This document shows positions 17,762-27,229 of a DNA stretch of 64,000 bases, one piece after another (the stretch's first letter is position 1; each line of letters opens with the position of its first letter). The notes under the pieces were generated by a model. It saw only the letters and a list, made by a program, of their open reading frames with translations. It did no database searches and had not been told where the DNA came from. The position numbers and the translations under genes are program-made. Source of the DNA: Brumimicrobium oceani (GTDB taxonomy: Bacteria > Bacteroidota > Bacteroidia > Flavobacteriales_D > Crocinitomicaceae); NCBI RefSeq assembly GCF_003143775.1, contig NZ_QFRJ01000008.1, positions 62,001 to 126,000 on the forward strand, given 5' to 3'.

Positions 17762-20167
17762 TTAGTTTCTTAGAACTTTTCCTTTCTTCACCATGCTTTC
17801 CAAACGCTCTAATGTTTTACGTTCAGCACATAATTCTAGGAAAGCTTTTCGTTCTAAGTCCAATAAGTATTGTTCAGAAACTTGAACGCGCTCTGAAATA
17901 TCTCCACCGCAAAGTACATATCCTAATTTTTCTGAAATCACTTTGTCGTGCTCTGACATATAGTTTCCTGACATCATTGAATTTGCTCCAACATATACGA
18001 TTCCTAAGCCTTCTTGACCAGAAATTGTAATGTTTTTCTCTCTCAATGGTGCAGAATATCCTTTGTTTGAAAGTTCGAGACAAGCTGCTTTTGCTCTTGT
18101 CAATTGACGTTCGCGACTCACAATCACTTCATCTGTTCCTTCACGCAAGTATCCTAAATCGAACCCTTCATAAGCGGATGTAGCAACTTTGGCCTGACCA
18201 ATAGTTAAGAAACGATCTCTTAAACGATTGATTCTAATATCTCCAGATTTTAAGTCATCAGAAAAACGTTTAGCGAATTCTTTTGAACCTCCTCCGCCAG
18301 GGATAAGTCCAACTCCAAATTCAACTAATCCGATGTAAGTTTCAGCGTGGGCTACCACTTTATCGGCGTGCATTGAAAGTTCACAACCTCCTCCGATGGC
18401 CATGTTATGTGGCGCAACAATTACTGGTGTGTTGGAATAACGCACGCGCATCATGGTGTCTTGGAAGGTTTTTACTGCGAAATTCAATTCATCGAAATCT
18501 TGCTCGGCTGCCATCATGAAAATCATTCCCACGTTGGCACCTGCACTAAAGTTTTGACCAGTGTTTGAAATAACCAAACCTTTGTACTTTGTTTCTGCTA
18601 AATCTATTGCTTTTTGAATTCCTGCAATAACTCCACTTCCAATTGTGTTCATTTTAGTGTGGAATTCTAGGTTCAAGATTCCATCTCCTAAATCTACAAT
18701 TGTAGTGTCTGTATTTTTCCAAACAGTATTGTCATCTCGCAAGGCGTCTAATAAAACCAAGTCTTCCGTTCCAGGAATAACTTTGTATTCTTTGCTTGTT
18801 AGATCGTAATATAATTTCTGACCGTTTTCTTTTTTGTAGAATGAAGTAGCTCCACTTTCTTTCATGTCAAGAATCCATTGAGCAGCTTTTTTACCTTGCT
18901 TTTCAATCAATTCCAGACCTTTTTCAAATCCTAGAATATCCCATGATTCGAATGGACCTAAGGCCCAACCAAAACCAGCTTTAATGGCATCATCGATTTT
19001 AAATAAATCTTCTGCAATTTCTGGAACGCGATTCGTTGCATACGCAAATAATCCACCAAACATCATTTTGTAGAATTCAGCAGCTTTATCTTGGCCTTGA
19101 ATTAGCATTGCTGTTCTTTTCTCTAAATCGTCTATTGGCTTTGCCATGTCTAGAGTAGGGAACTTCACACGTTTTTGAGATTTGTATTCTAAAGTTTCTA
19201 AATCCAATGAAAGAATTTCTGTCTTTCCATTTTCATCTTTTGTTTTCTTGTAGAATCCTTGTCCAGTTTTTGAACCTAGCCATTTACTGTCCACCATTTT
19301 ACTGATGAATTCTGGCAATTCGAATAATTTATTTTCTTCATCATCAGGGCAGTTGTCTTTTACTCCATTGGCTACTAAAACCAAAGTGTCAAGTCCAACA
19401 ACATCTGCTGTTCTAAAAGTGGCAGATTTCTGACGACCCAAAACTGTTCCAGTTAATTTATCGATTTCTTCAACTGTTAAGCCCAATTCTTTCACACTGT
19501 GAAAAAGAGACATGATAGAGTAGACACCAATTCTATTGGCAATAAATGCAGGGGTGTCTTTGGCCAAAACAGTTTTCTTTCCTAGATATTGACTACCATA
19601 TTCCATAAAGAAGTCAACAATTTCTTGGTCTGTTTCCTTCGTAGGAATAATTTCTAATAATTGAAGATATCTTGGTGGGTTAAAAAAGTGAGTTCCACAG
19701 AAATGCTTCTTGAAATCTTCAGAGCGTCCATCTAACATCATGTTAATTGGAATTCCGGAAGTGTTAGAAGTAATTAAAGTTCCTGGTTTTCTATGTTTTT
19801 CCACATTGTCAAAAACAGTTTTCTTGATGTCCAATCTTTCAATTACCACCTCAATGATCCAATCTGCTTCGCTGATCTTCTTCATGTCATCTTCCATATT
19901 CCCTGTCGTAATTCGACTGGCGAACTCTTTCTTGTATATTGGAGATGGTTTCATTTTTAGAGCTGCAACAAGAGCTGAATCAACAATTCTATTGCGCACA
20001 ACTTTATCGCTTAGTTTTAAGCCTTTTTTCTCTTCTTTTTCATCCAATTCTCTCGGAACGATGTCCAAAAGAAGGACTTCAACACCGATATTAGCGAAGT
20101 GACATGCAATCTGAGATCCCATTACACCTGAACCTAAAACGGCTACTTTATTTATTTTTCTTTCCAT
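17762..20167 (-). CDS. 3-hydroxyacyl-CoA dehydrogenase / enoyl-CoA hydratase fusion
   Basis: An 801-aa bifunctional beta-oxidation enzyme. The N-terminal NAD-binding domain (VAVLGSGVMGSQIACHFANI) and dehydrogenase helical domains (FNPPRYLQLLEIIPT, ANRIGVYSIM) come first. The enoyl-CoA hydratase domain is at about residues 490-700, with SAGANVGM, MAIGGGCELSMHADK and GLVEFGVGLIPGGGG; both likely catalytic Glu positions are present. This order is the reverse of E. coli FadB and common in Bacteroidota. It hydrates trans-enoyl-CoA and oxidises the 3-hydroxyacyl-CoA formed. It is flanked by the thiolase and MarR genes in one direction. Confidence 0.94.
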   Translation of the reverse strand: MERKINKVAVLGSGVMGSQIACHFANIGVEVLLLDIVPRELDEKEEKKGLKLSDKVVRNRIVDSALVAALKMKPSPIYKKEFASRITTGNMEDDMKKISEADWIIEVVIERLDIKKTVFDNVEKHRKPGTLITSNTSGIPINMMLDGRSEDFKKHFCGTHFFNPPRYLQLLEIIPTKETDQEIVDFFMEYGSQYLGKKTVLAKDTPAFIANRIGVYSIMSLFHSVKELGLTVEEIDKLTGTVLGRQKSATFRTADVVGLDTLVLVANGVKDNCPDDEENKLFELPEFISKMVDSKWLGSKTGQGFYKKTKDENGKTEILSLDLETLEYKSQKRVKFPTLDMAKPIDDLEKRTAMLIQGQDKAAEFYKMMFGGLFAYATNRVPEIAEDLFKIDDAIKAGFGWALGPFESWDILGFEKGLELIEKQGKKAAQWILDMKESGATSFYKKENGQKLYYDLTSKEYKVIPGTEDLVLLDALRDDNTVWKNTDTTIVDLGDGILNLEFHTKMNTIGSGVIAGIQKAIDLAETKYKGLVISNTGQNFSAGANVGMIFMMAAEQDFDELNFAVKTFQDTMMRVRYSNTPVIVAPHNMAIGGGCELSMHADKVVAHAETYIGLVEFGVGLIPGGGGSKEFAKRFSDDLKSGDIRINRLRDRFLTIGQAKVATSAYEGFDLGYLREGTDEVIVSRERQLTRAKAACLELSNKGYSAPLREKNITISGQEGLGIVYVGANSMMSGNYMSEHDKVISEKLGYVLCGGDISERVQVSEQYLLDLERKAFLELCAERKTLERLESMVKKGKVLRN

Positions 20168-20183
20168 TTAATTGAGATTTAAA

Positions 20184-20633
20184 TTATATTGTTAATGATT
20201 TTAATTCGTCTTCTACATGTTCGTCTACGATTTCCATAACTTCAAAAAAGGCTTGTAGTTTTTTATCAGGAATAGATTTCAAAAGTTTTTCATTAAAGTG
20301 CATTACTTTTGACTTCACTTCCTTGCGCAATTCAACGCCTTGTGGAGTTAAAAAAATGAGTACTTTTCTTTTGTCTTCGCTGTCTATTTCACGGTAAATA
20401 TAGCCTCGGGTTTCCATCGTTTTTAAGGTTCGAGAGAGGCTCGTGGGTTCCATTCCCATTCTTGGCCCTAATTGAGTGCTTGGGGTTCCTTCCTTATCGA
20501 CAATTAACAAGATAAACCCAATGGACATCGTTAGTCCGTGGGCCTTTGCCTTTTGATTGTACATACGTGAAACCTTATGCCATGCGTGGCGTAGATGGAA
20601 ATCTACGTAATCTTCTGCTTTCGTGTAATTCAT
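20184..20633 (-). CDS. MarR family transcriptional regulator
   Basis: A 149-aa winged-helix regulator with MSIGFILLIVDKEGTPSTQL, MEPTSLSRTLKTMETRGYI and YREIDSEDKRKVLIFLTPQG, the MarR recognition-helix and wing pattern. It is the first gene of the group and lies 16 bases before the hydroxyacyl-CoA dehydrogenase gene. It probably controls this beta-oxidation operon, possibly with an acyl-CoA or other lipid ligand; the ligand is inference. No clear operator palindrome was picked out upstream. Confidence 0.92.
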   Translation of the reverse strand: MNYTKAEDYVDFHLRHAWHKVSRMYNQKAKAHGLTMSIGFILLIVDKEGTPSTQLGPRMGMEPTSLSRTLKTMETRGYIYREIDSEDKRKVLIFLTPQGVELRKEVKSKVMHFNEKLLKSIPDKKLQAFFEVMEIVDEHVEDELKSLTI

Positions 20634-20739
20634 GGGTGTTAAAGCTACGAAAAATATTACGCACGCACAATAAAAATGTGAGAAATTTGAATTTTAATTT
20701 CTAAATATTATTGGAATCTGAATAGAATATCCACATGAT

Positions 20740-20781
20740 CCACAATGAAGAGATGCACGGCCGTGCGTCTCTGCATTGTGG
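20740..20781. repeat. Palindrome with AGAGACGCACGG-type core
   Basis: CCACAATGAAGAGATGCACGG (20740-20760) is followed directly by CCGTGCGTCTCTGCATTGTGG (20761-20781). The two halves are reverse complements except for two positions. I recall similar palindromes as intergenic repeats in Bacteroidota. It lies between the end of the TPR gene and the start of marR on the minus strand, where it could also terminate transcription. Confidence 0.7.
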
Positions 20782-20816
20782 GGAATAACGCCGATATTAG
20801 ACATTCAAAACAAAAA

Positions 20817-22619
20817 TCAATTGATTTTTCGGTATGCTTTTCGAGCCTCGGTAACAAACAAACTTCCTGGATAATCTCGCATCAGTTGAAAGTAATATTC
20901 ACCAGCTTTTTTGTTGTCAAAAAGGTGGTTTTCATAAATCTGAGCTATTTGGTATAGGGCATCATCGGCCAAAATGTCTTCACCATGTTTTTCCACTATT
21001 TCTTGCAAGAGTCCAATTGCAGTTTCCCATTCTCCTTTAAATTGATGTGCTTCAGCTTTACGCATTAAAATATCATCTTTTAATTTATGATCGGGAAAAA
21101 TGTCTGTGATAGATTCGTAAAGTTGAAATGCTTCTTCGTATTTGTGCTGCTCTAAGAGTAAATCGGCTTTAGCAAATTGTCCCATTGAAACAAAATTTGA
21201 ATCAATTCCGAGGTTATCGGTAATTAGAATAGATAAGTTCATAGCGTCATTTGCAATCAATCGGGTAGTGGCTTCTTTTAGAACATCAAGCTGTGATTGG
21301 GCGAAAATGAAATCTCCATCATAGTAAAAAATTCTGGCGTTTTTAAATTTCGCTTCTTGGCCAATGGGCTCATATTTGAATTGCTTTTCGACTTGCATAT
21401 AAAGTAAAGAAGCATCCCAAACGTTGTTTCTTAAAACCATAACGTCTGCCATCAATAGTTTGATTTTTGCTTCTTCAACATCATTGTATTTTGGCAGTTT
21501 TAAGGCGTTTTCTAAGGTGATTATCGCAGAATCTGGCTGATTTCCGTAGTAAGCTTGAATATAGGCTAATTCTCTAATAATAGGTAAAGCTTTTCCGTTT
21601 TTTGGCATTCTGGCTAAAGCGCTTAAATACTCCTTAATTGTTTCCTCGACTTGGGCTGAAGAATAGTTTCTTAAAGTGGTGATTTCTTTGTATCGGGTGT
21701 TCAACAATAATTGTTCGGCAGAATAATAGTAAGGATTTTCTCTACCCAAATCTATGATGTACTTAAACGCTGATCTGGCAGTAGAATAATCCTTATTCAT
21801 TGAAGCTTGATTTCCTATCTTGTAGACCTCTCTACCGTCATTGGTTGTTCTTTTATCTAAGGCTTTGGATTGAATTAACGCAGCTGGAAAGTTACCTTTC
21901 TGAACCAGTGCCCAAATAAGTAGTTCTGAATAAATCGCTTCATTGGGATTATTTTGAATTTTACGAATTAATTCATTTTGAAACATCTTAAATCTGGAAT
22001 TGTCTTCTTCTTCAAAGTCAATCATTCTGGGAATTAGAATTTTTAAAGAGGAAATCATGCCTGGGTTATAATCTAATAGGTTGATGTACTCTTTAATCAT
22101 CTTTTCGTCTTCATTCATTGCGCCGTAGACTTCAGCGAATTGTATGTTTAAGGGGTAATTTCCATTTAAGACTTGATTTCCTTTCTCCAGGGTTTGCAGC
22201 GCCAACTCGTGTTTTCCAAGCTTAGAGAAAGCTTTTTGTAAATCAATAATCCCTCTTGGGTTTGGAGTAAGGTTTTCTATAAGGTCGAGATAGGTTTTGT
22301 CGGCCTTTTTTTGATTGCCTTGTAACTCGTATTCACTTCCCAATGCAACTTTGTATTCTGTGTTGTAGGGGTGATTAGCGATTTGGGTTTCAATCAAACG
22401 AATCGTTTCTTTGTCTTGATTTAATTCTCTAAGACAAGAAAGATAGCGCGTGAAAATGAATTCACTGGGGTTGGTGTCGAAGACTTTTTCGAAATAAGGA
22501 ACTGCTTTTTCACAATCTCCTTCATTAAAATAATAATTGGCCAACTGTTCATCAGTGCTTTGGGCATATACAAAGCTGGTGAAAAATATAATGGCGATAT
22601 GTAAAAATATTTTACTCAT
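20817..22619 (-). CDS. Secreted tetratricopeptide-repeat protein
   Basis: A 600-aa exported protein from ATG 22619, chosen because MSKIFLHIAIIFFTSFVYAQ is a complete signal peptide; the longer in-frame start at 22643 would add residues before it. The body is a run of TPR-like helices, such as LANYYFNEGDCEKAVPYFEK, YKVALGSEYELQGNQKKAD and ALYQIAQIYENHLFDNKKAG. TPR solenoids mediate protein interactions, often in envelope complexes. It overlaps the stop of the upstream lipoprotein gene by 8 bases, so the two are probably cotranslated and may work together. The specific function is unknown. Confidence 0.85.
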   Translation of the reverse strand: MSKIFLHIAIIFFTSFVYAQSTDEQLANYYFNEGDCEKAVPYFEKVFDTNPSEFIFTRYLSCLRELNQDKETIRLIETQIANHPYNTEYKVALGSEYELQGNQKKADKTYLDLIENLTPNPRGIIDLQKAFSKLGKHELALQTLEKGNQVLNGNYPLNIQFAEVYGAMNEDEKMIKEYINLLDYNPGMISSLKILIPRMIDFEEEDNSRFKMFQNELIRKIQNNPNEAIYSELLIWALVQKGNFPAALIQSKALDKRTTNDGREVYKIGNQASMNKDYSTARSAFKYIIDLGRENPYYYSAEQLLLNTRYKEITTLRNYSSAQVEETIKEYLSALARMPKNGKALPIIRELAYIQAYYGNQPDSAIITLENALKLPKYNDVEEAKIKLLMADVMVLRNNVWDASLLYMQVEKQFKYEPIGQEAKFKNARIFYYDGDFIFAQSQLDVLKEATTRLIANDAMNLSILITDNLGIDSNFVSMGQFAKADLLLEQHKYEEAFQLYESITDIFPDHKLKDDILMRKAEAHQFKGEWETAIGLLQEIVEKHGEDILADDALYQIAQIYENHLFDNKKAGEYYFQLMRDYPGSLFVTEARKAYRKIN

Positions 22620-23163
22620 TTTTAGCATTAACCAATGAGTCACCGAGTTGTTTTATAATTGGATGAAGCTCATCATATGTGTTGTGGTATTTCTCATTTG
22701 TTTCCACATAGTATCTCAAAACTTCTTCGATTTCATGAACTTTAGATTGCTCAAAATTGATAAATTCCTGATACTTATCTCTATCATTTACGCCATTCTC
22801 TATGTCGTGTCTTAAGTCACTAAGTTTTTGCTGAACTTCGGGAATTGTTTGTTTCGCCTTTGCTAGGTTACCAGAATTTTTTGAAATTCCTTTGCGAATA
22901 TCTTTATAGGAATTCATTTGTTCCGCGAGATCATAATCTATGGTGTCGGCAACATAATTGGTTTTCACTTTTAATATTGTAGCACGAACGGATGCAATCA
23001 TTTCTGCAGAGCTATATCCTGCGGTGTCTTTGACTATTGTCTCTAGGCTATCAAGCGTGTTTTCCATTTGATCAATCTGTGATAGAAGTTCTGTTTTGTT
23101 ATCATTTTCACAACTTGTAATAGACAGAGTAAGCACTGCAATCGCAACAAAAAACCATTTCAT
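22612..23163 (-). CDS. Coiled-coil lipoprotein
   Basis: A 183-aa protein from ATG 23163 (an ATG at 23172 is also in frame). The signal peptide ends in the lipobox ITSC, so it should be anchored to a membrane by Cys. The rest is highly charged and helical, with heptad-like stretches such as IDQMENTLDSLETIVKD and VQQKLSDLRHDIENGV that suggest coiled coils. No named family is recognised. It is translationally coupled to the TPR gene downstream. Confidence 0.72.
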   Translation of the reverse strand: MKWFFVAIAVLTLSITSCENDNKTELLSQIDQMENTLDSLETIVKDTAGYSSAEMIASVRATILKVKTNYVADTIDYDLAEQMNSYKDIRKGISKNSGNLAKAKQTIPEVQQKLSDLRHDIENGVNDRDKYQEFINFEQSKVHEIEEVLRYYVETNEKYHNTYDELHPIIKQLGDSLVNAKNE

Positions 23164-23224
23164 AAATGTCATTTTATAATTTATCCAAACTTACAAAAAA
23201 ACATTGCTTTAGACAAGAAGAAAG

Positions 23225-23290
23225 TTTTAACCGCAATGGCGCAAAGAAGGCGCTGAGTTCTCAAAGAAAAAGAAAAGAAAAAAAGAACAC
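23225..23290. repeat. Dispersed 'accgcaatggcgcaaag' type repeat
   Basis: TTTTAACCGCAATGGCGCAAAG followed by an A/G-rich stretch resembles, in inverted orientation, 24135-24188, which reads towards GCGCCTCAGCGGTAAAA. Both are intergenic. This looks like a dispersed repeat pair around the GxxExxY gene and the palindromic element. Confidence 0.4.
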
Positions 23291-23371
23291 GTAGAATTAT
23301 ATTATTTGAGATGGTTTTTTGTAACATTCAATGAATGTTTGAAAGATATACCACCCTTAAACCTATATATC

Positions 23372-23750
23372 ATGACTGAAAATCAAATATCAAAAAAAAA
23401 CAATTGGATGTGCAATAGAAGTGCATAAAGCACTTGGGCCAGGCTTGTTAGATAGTGCTTATCAAGAATGTTTATTTTATAAGCTTGACGTGGAAGGTTT
23501 AAATATCGTTAAGGAGAAGCCAATGCCGTTGATTTATGAAGGTGTAAAACTTGATTGCGGTTACAGAATGGATTTGGTTGTTGAAAATAAAGTCGTAATT
23601 GAAATAAAAAGCGTTGAGGCATTAAACGATGTGCATTTAGCACAAACATTGACCTATTTAAAATCTGGGGAATTTAAACTGGGTTTACTAATCAATTTTA
23701 ATGTTGCGCTTTTAAAACATGGTTTAAAAAGTGTTGTGAATGGATTGTGA
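23372..23750 (+). pseudogene. GxxExxY family protein, frameshifted in an A9 run
   Basis: The intact frame from 23421 gives VHKALGPGLLDSAYQECLFY, YRMDLVVENKVVIEIKSVE and HLAQTLTYLKSGEFKLGLLI. This matches the GxxExxY family, which has a PD-(D/E)xK nuclease-like fold (D...E-x-K visible as DLVV...EIK). The family's usual start lies upstream: ATG 23372 gives MTENQISKK, and TIGCAIEVHKALG follows only if one A is removed from the nine-A run 23392-23400. The gene is therefore frameshifted by one base, or read by slippage, or miscalled. The family often sits near repeats; its function is unproven. Confidence 0.75.
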
Positions 23751-23759
23751 TTTTAAGAT

Positions 23760-24107
23760 AAAATGCTTGTCGGGAACTTTACCAGCAGTTTAATAAATTA
23801 CAGTAGAAAACGGTTTTCTCTTAAAATTGACAAGATCCTTCCATTGTTGAAAATCATAATTTTCAACAATGATCAGGATGACAGTTTTGGGGATTGGTGG
23901 GGCAAAGTAGAGGAAAAAACAAAAGCGCTATGGCGCTTTTGTTTTTTCCTCTACTTTGAGATATGCCCCTAGCCTAATGTCATCCTGAAGAAAATTTATT
24001 TTTCAATTTGTTGAAAATAGAAATTTGCGAAGGATCTTGTCGGTTCACCGCTTAATCACATAATTGATTAGATGTATTTACTGGTAAAGTATCGGATAGG
24101 CATTTAA
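23760..24107. mobile_element. Nested palindromic MITE-like element, copy 1 (complete)
   Basis: A 348-bp element. The ends are imperfect inverted repeats of about 25 bp (AAATGCTTGTCGGGAACTTT inward from 23761; the right end reads AAATGCCTATCCGATACTTT on the other strand), both continuing ACCAG. Nested inside are GACAAGATCCTTC with its exact inverse GAAGGATCTTGTC, then TCAGGATGACA with TGTCATCCTGA, and at the centre a perfect 25-bp stem (23904-23928 with 23933-23957, loop TATG). It carries no credible gene. Copies lie at 42184 and 29124. It resembles a non-autonomous transposable or foldback element; no transposase is in the window. Confidence 0.75.
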
Positions 24108-24192
24108 GTTAATACAGCACAAACTCATACTTCTTTTTTTTCTTCTGTGCGACCTATGCGTAAACCTCCGCGCCTCAGCGGTAAAATTCCCA

Positions 24193-24227
24193 GCAAAAAA
24201 AAGCTGCTCCAAAAATTGGAACAGCTT
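24193..24227 (-). terminator. Rho-independent terminator of rimP-nusA-infB
   Basis: On the minus strand AAGCTGTTCCAA and TTGGAGCAGCTT form a stem (24201-24226) followed by eight Ts (24194-24201). It lies about 25 bases after the infB stop, so it ends the operon. Confidence 0.85.
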
Positions 24228-24249
24228 GTAATATTTTGAGCTTGAACTC

Positions 24250-27162
24250 TTATTTTAATTTTCTTGCAACCTCTTTTTCTTCGTAAGCTTCAATGATATC
24301 GCCTACTTTAATGTCGTTGAACTTGTCAATGTTCAGTCCACATTCGTAGTTGTTTTTCACTTCTTTTACGTCGTCTTTGAATCGTTTCAATGAACCTAGT
24401 TTTCCTTCGTGAACTACAATTCCGTCTCTAATTAAACGGATGTTAGAGCTACGTTGGATATAACCAGAAGTTACATAACAACCTGCGATTGTACCTACTT
24501 TCGTAATATCGAATGTTTCTCTTACTTCGGCAGTACCCACGATTTCTTCCTTAATGTCTGGAGATAGCATCCCTTCCATTGCAGATTTCAATTCGTCGAT
24601 TGCTTTGTAGATTACAGAGTACAATCTGATGTCGATTTGTTCATCATCTGCCAATTTCTTAGCGGTAACGGTTGGCCTAACTTGGAAACCAATGATAATC
24701 GCATCAGAAGCAGAGGCTAAATTCACATCGGCTTCGGTAATTGCACCTACAGCTTTGTGAACAATATTCACTTGAATTTCTTCAGTTGACAATTTCAACA
24801 ATGAATCAGATAAGGCCTCAATAGAACCATCCACATCACCTTTCACAATAACATTTAATTCCTTAAAATCTCCAATCGCTAAACGACGACCAATTTCATC
24901 CAGGGTAATGTGTTTTTGTGTACGAAGACCTTGTTCTCTATATAATTGCTCTCTTCTTGTTGCAATATTTCGTGCTTCACGTTCATCATTCATAATGTAG
25001 AACTTGTCTCCCGCACTTGGTGCACCATTAATACCTAAAATAGATATAGGTGTAGACGGAGGAGCAACATCAAGGTTTTTACCTTTTTCATTCAACATTG
25101 CACGAACTCTTCCTGTGTGTTTACCGGCTAAGATAATGTCTCCAATCCTCAATGTACCTGCTTCTACAAGCATGTTAGTTACATAACCTTTTCCTTTATC
25201 AAGAGAAGATTCTAGTACAGTTCCCACTGCATTTTTGTTCGGATTAGCTTTTAATTCAAGTAAATCTGCTTCTAAGATTACTTTTTCAAGTAATTCATCT
25301 ATGTTCTTACCATGTTTGGCAGAGATTTCTTGACATTGATATTTTCCACCCCATTCTTCAACAAGAATGTTCATTGTAGAAAGTTGTTCTTTAATTTTAT
25401 CTGGATTTGCTCCTGGCTTATCGATCTTATTGATTGCGAATACCATAGGAACTTCCGCTGCTTGGGCGTGAGAAATCGCCTCTTTTGTTTGTGGCATCAC
25501 ATCATCATCAGCTGCTACAATAATAATGGCAACGTCTGTAACTTGCGCACCACGTGCTCTCATCGCAGTAAAGGCTTCGTGACCTGGAGTATCAAGGAAA
25601 GTTAATTGTTTTCCATCTAGTTTTACAGAGTATGCACCAATGTGCTGTGTAATTCCTCCTGCCTCACCGTCGGCAATTTTAGCTTTACGAATGTAATCCA
25701 GTAAAGAAGTTTTACCGTGGTCAACGTGACCCATCACCGTAATAATTGGTGGACGATCTACTAAATCTTCTGGACTATCTTCTTCAACTTTAATTGCATC
25801 TTGAACGTCAGCAGAAACGAATTCTGCCTCAAATCCAAATTCTTCAGCTACAATTTGTATTGTTTCCGCATCCAAACGTTGATTGATAGAAGCAAAAATA
25901 CCTAAGGACATACATGCTGAAATTACTTCAGTAGGTCCAACATTCATCATTGAAGCTAATTCTGAAACTGAAACGAATTCAGTAAGCTTTAATATTGATT
26001 GTTCTTTTTCTTCTTGTTCTAATTCTTTTTCACGCTTTTCTGCATAAGAATCTCTCTTCGCTCGTCTGTTTTTTGCTCCTTTGGATTTCCCTCCTCCAGA
26101 TAAACGTGCTAAAGTATCCTTGATTTCTTTTTCAATATCTTTTGCTGTAACCTCTTTTCTTGGTTCAGGTTTTTTCTTCCCTCGACCTTTGGCACGCACC
26201 ACATCTGTTCTTGGTCCTTTGGTAGCAGGAGCGTTTCCGCCTGATTTCTTAGGATCAACTTTTTTGATGCGTTTACGTTTTCTTTTGTTGTCGTGCTCTT
26301 TTTTCTTAGGCTCTTTCTTTTCTGGTAAAACAATTTTACCAACTACAGTAGGGCCTGCAAGTTTTTTTCTAGATACAGAAATCAGCTCAACTTTCTGTTC
26401 CTCTTTTTTAGGAGCAGGTGTTTCTGCTACTGGCTTCGTTTCTTCTTTCTTTTCAGGAGCTGGAGCTGGTGTAGGTTTTGGTGCGTGCTTCTTTACATTT
26501 TCATGTTTCTTAGCAGCTGGTTTCTCCTCTTTTTTCTTCTCCTTCTTCTTTTTGTCAGGACGTGTTCGTGTATCAATATTCGAAAGATCGATTTTTCCGA
26601 TAACATTCAGTCCACCGCTTTTCTCGTCTTTCGACTTAGGCTCTTCCTTGATTAATTTCGGAGCTTTATCCTCTTTTTCAACAGGTTTCTCAATCTCTTT
26701 TTCAACTTTAGGGGACTCGACTTTTTCCTCGGATTTCTCCACTTTCACCTCTTCAGGTACAACTTCTTGAGCCGGTTCTTCTTTCTTCTCTTCTTTCACC
26801 TCCACTTTTGGAGTTTCAGCTACCTCAGGTTTTTTCGCAGGTTCTTCTGGAGGAGCAGTTTCCTTCACAGGAACAACGATGTCTTCTTCATCATCTTCTT
26901 CCTTGGAAATTTCTTCCTCTTTAGTTTTCAGAGAAACAGTTTTTCTCTTCTCGCGTTTTACCGCTTTTTTCTCCGCTTCTTCCTTCAGCGTTTGATCATC
27001 AGCAAATTTTACACTCAAGATTTCGTAGTGTTCAGGGTCTAACTTTGTGTTAGGACTTGAGTCTATCTCAATCTCTTTTGTTTTCAAGAACTCTACTAAC
27101 GTGGCAATACCTACGTTTAATTCTCGTGCAACTTTGCTTAATCTTTTTACTTTACCGGCCAT
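24250..27162 (-). CDS. infB: Translation initiation factor IF-2
   Basis: A 970-aa GTPase that delivers initiator tRNA to the ribosome. The N-terminus ([20 protein letters not shown]) is the usual IF2-N fold, followed by about 300 residues of Lys/Glu/Pro-rich low-complexity linker. The G domain has [14 protein letters not shown] near residue 476, [15 protein letters not shown] and the [10 protein letters not shown] motif. Domains II-IV and the C-terminal tRNA-binding domain follow. The length is typical for Bacteroidota. It is the last gene of rimP-nusA-infB, 67 bases after nusA. Confidence 0.98.
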   Translation of the reverse strand: MAGKVKRLSKVARELNVGIATLVEFLKTKEIEIDSSPNTKLDPEHYEILSVKFADDQTLKEEAEKKAVKREKRKTVSLKTKEEEISKEEDDEEDIVVPVKETAPPEEPAKKPEVAETPKVEVKEEKKEEPAQEVVPEEVKVEKSEEKVESPKVEKEIEKPVEKEDKAPKLIKEEPKSKDEKSGGLNVIGKIDLSNIDTRTRPDKKKKEKKKEEKPAAKKHENVKKHAPKPTPAPAPEKKEETKPVAETPAPKKEEQKVELISVSRKKLAGPTVVGKIVLPEKKEPKKKEHDNKRKRKRIKKVDPKKSGGNAPATKGPRTDVVRAKGRGKKKPEPRKEVTAKDIEKEIKDTLARLSGGGKSKGAKNRRAKRDSYAEKREKELEQEEKEQSILKLTEFVSVSELASMMNVGPTEVISACMSLGIFASINQRLDAETIQIVAEEFGFEAEFVSADVQDAIKVEEDSPEDLVDRPPIITVMGHVDHGKTSLLDYIRKAKIADGEAGGITQHIGAYSVKLDGKQLTFLDTPGHEAFTAMRARGAQVTDVAIIIVAADDDVMPQTKEAISHAQAAEVPMVFAINKIDKPGANPDKIKEQLSTMNILVEEWGGKYQCQEISAKHGKNIDELLEKVILEADLLELKANPNKNAVGTVLESSLDKGKGYVTNMLVEAGTLRIGDIILAGKHTGRVRAMLNEKGKNLDVAPPSTPISILGINGAPSAGDKFYIMNDEREARNIATRREQLYREQGLRTQKHITLDEIGRRLAIGDFKELNVIVKGDVDGSIEALSDSLLKLSTEEIQVNIVHKAVGAITEADVNLASASDAIIIGFQVRPTVTAKKLADDEQIDIRLYSVIYKAIDELKSAMEGMLSPDIKEEIVGTAEVRETFDITKVGTIAGCYVTSGYIQRSSNIRLIRDGIVVHEGKLGSLKRFKDDVKEVKNNYECGLNIDKFNDIKVGDIIEAYEEKEVARKLK

Positions 27163-27229
27163 ATATTACGTCCTTCCTATTAATCTATAATTCTTTATTA
27201 AATGCCCTAAGTTAAGGTTTGTATTGAAT

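Noticed and set aside
23763-23972. Small open frame inside the palindromic element
   Set aside because: It runs through the inverted repeats and hairpin, is not maintained in the other copies and resembles no protein.
26081-26770. Long plus-strand open frame of 229 codons
   Set aside because: It is antisense to the Lys/Glu-rich linker of infB; its Phe/Ser-rich translation is the usual shadow of that composition.
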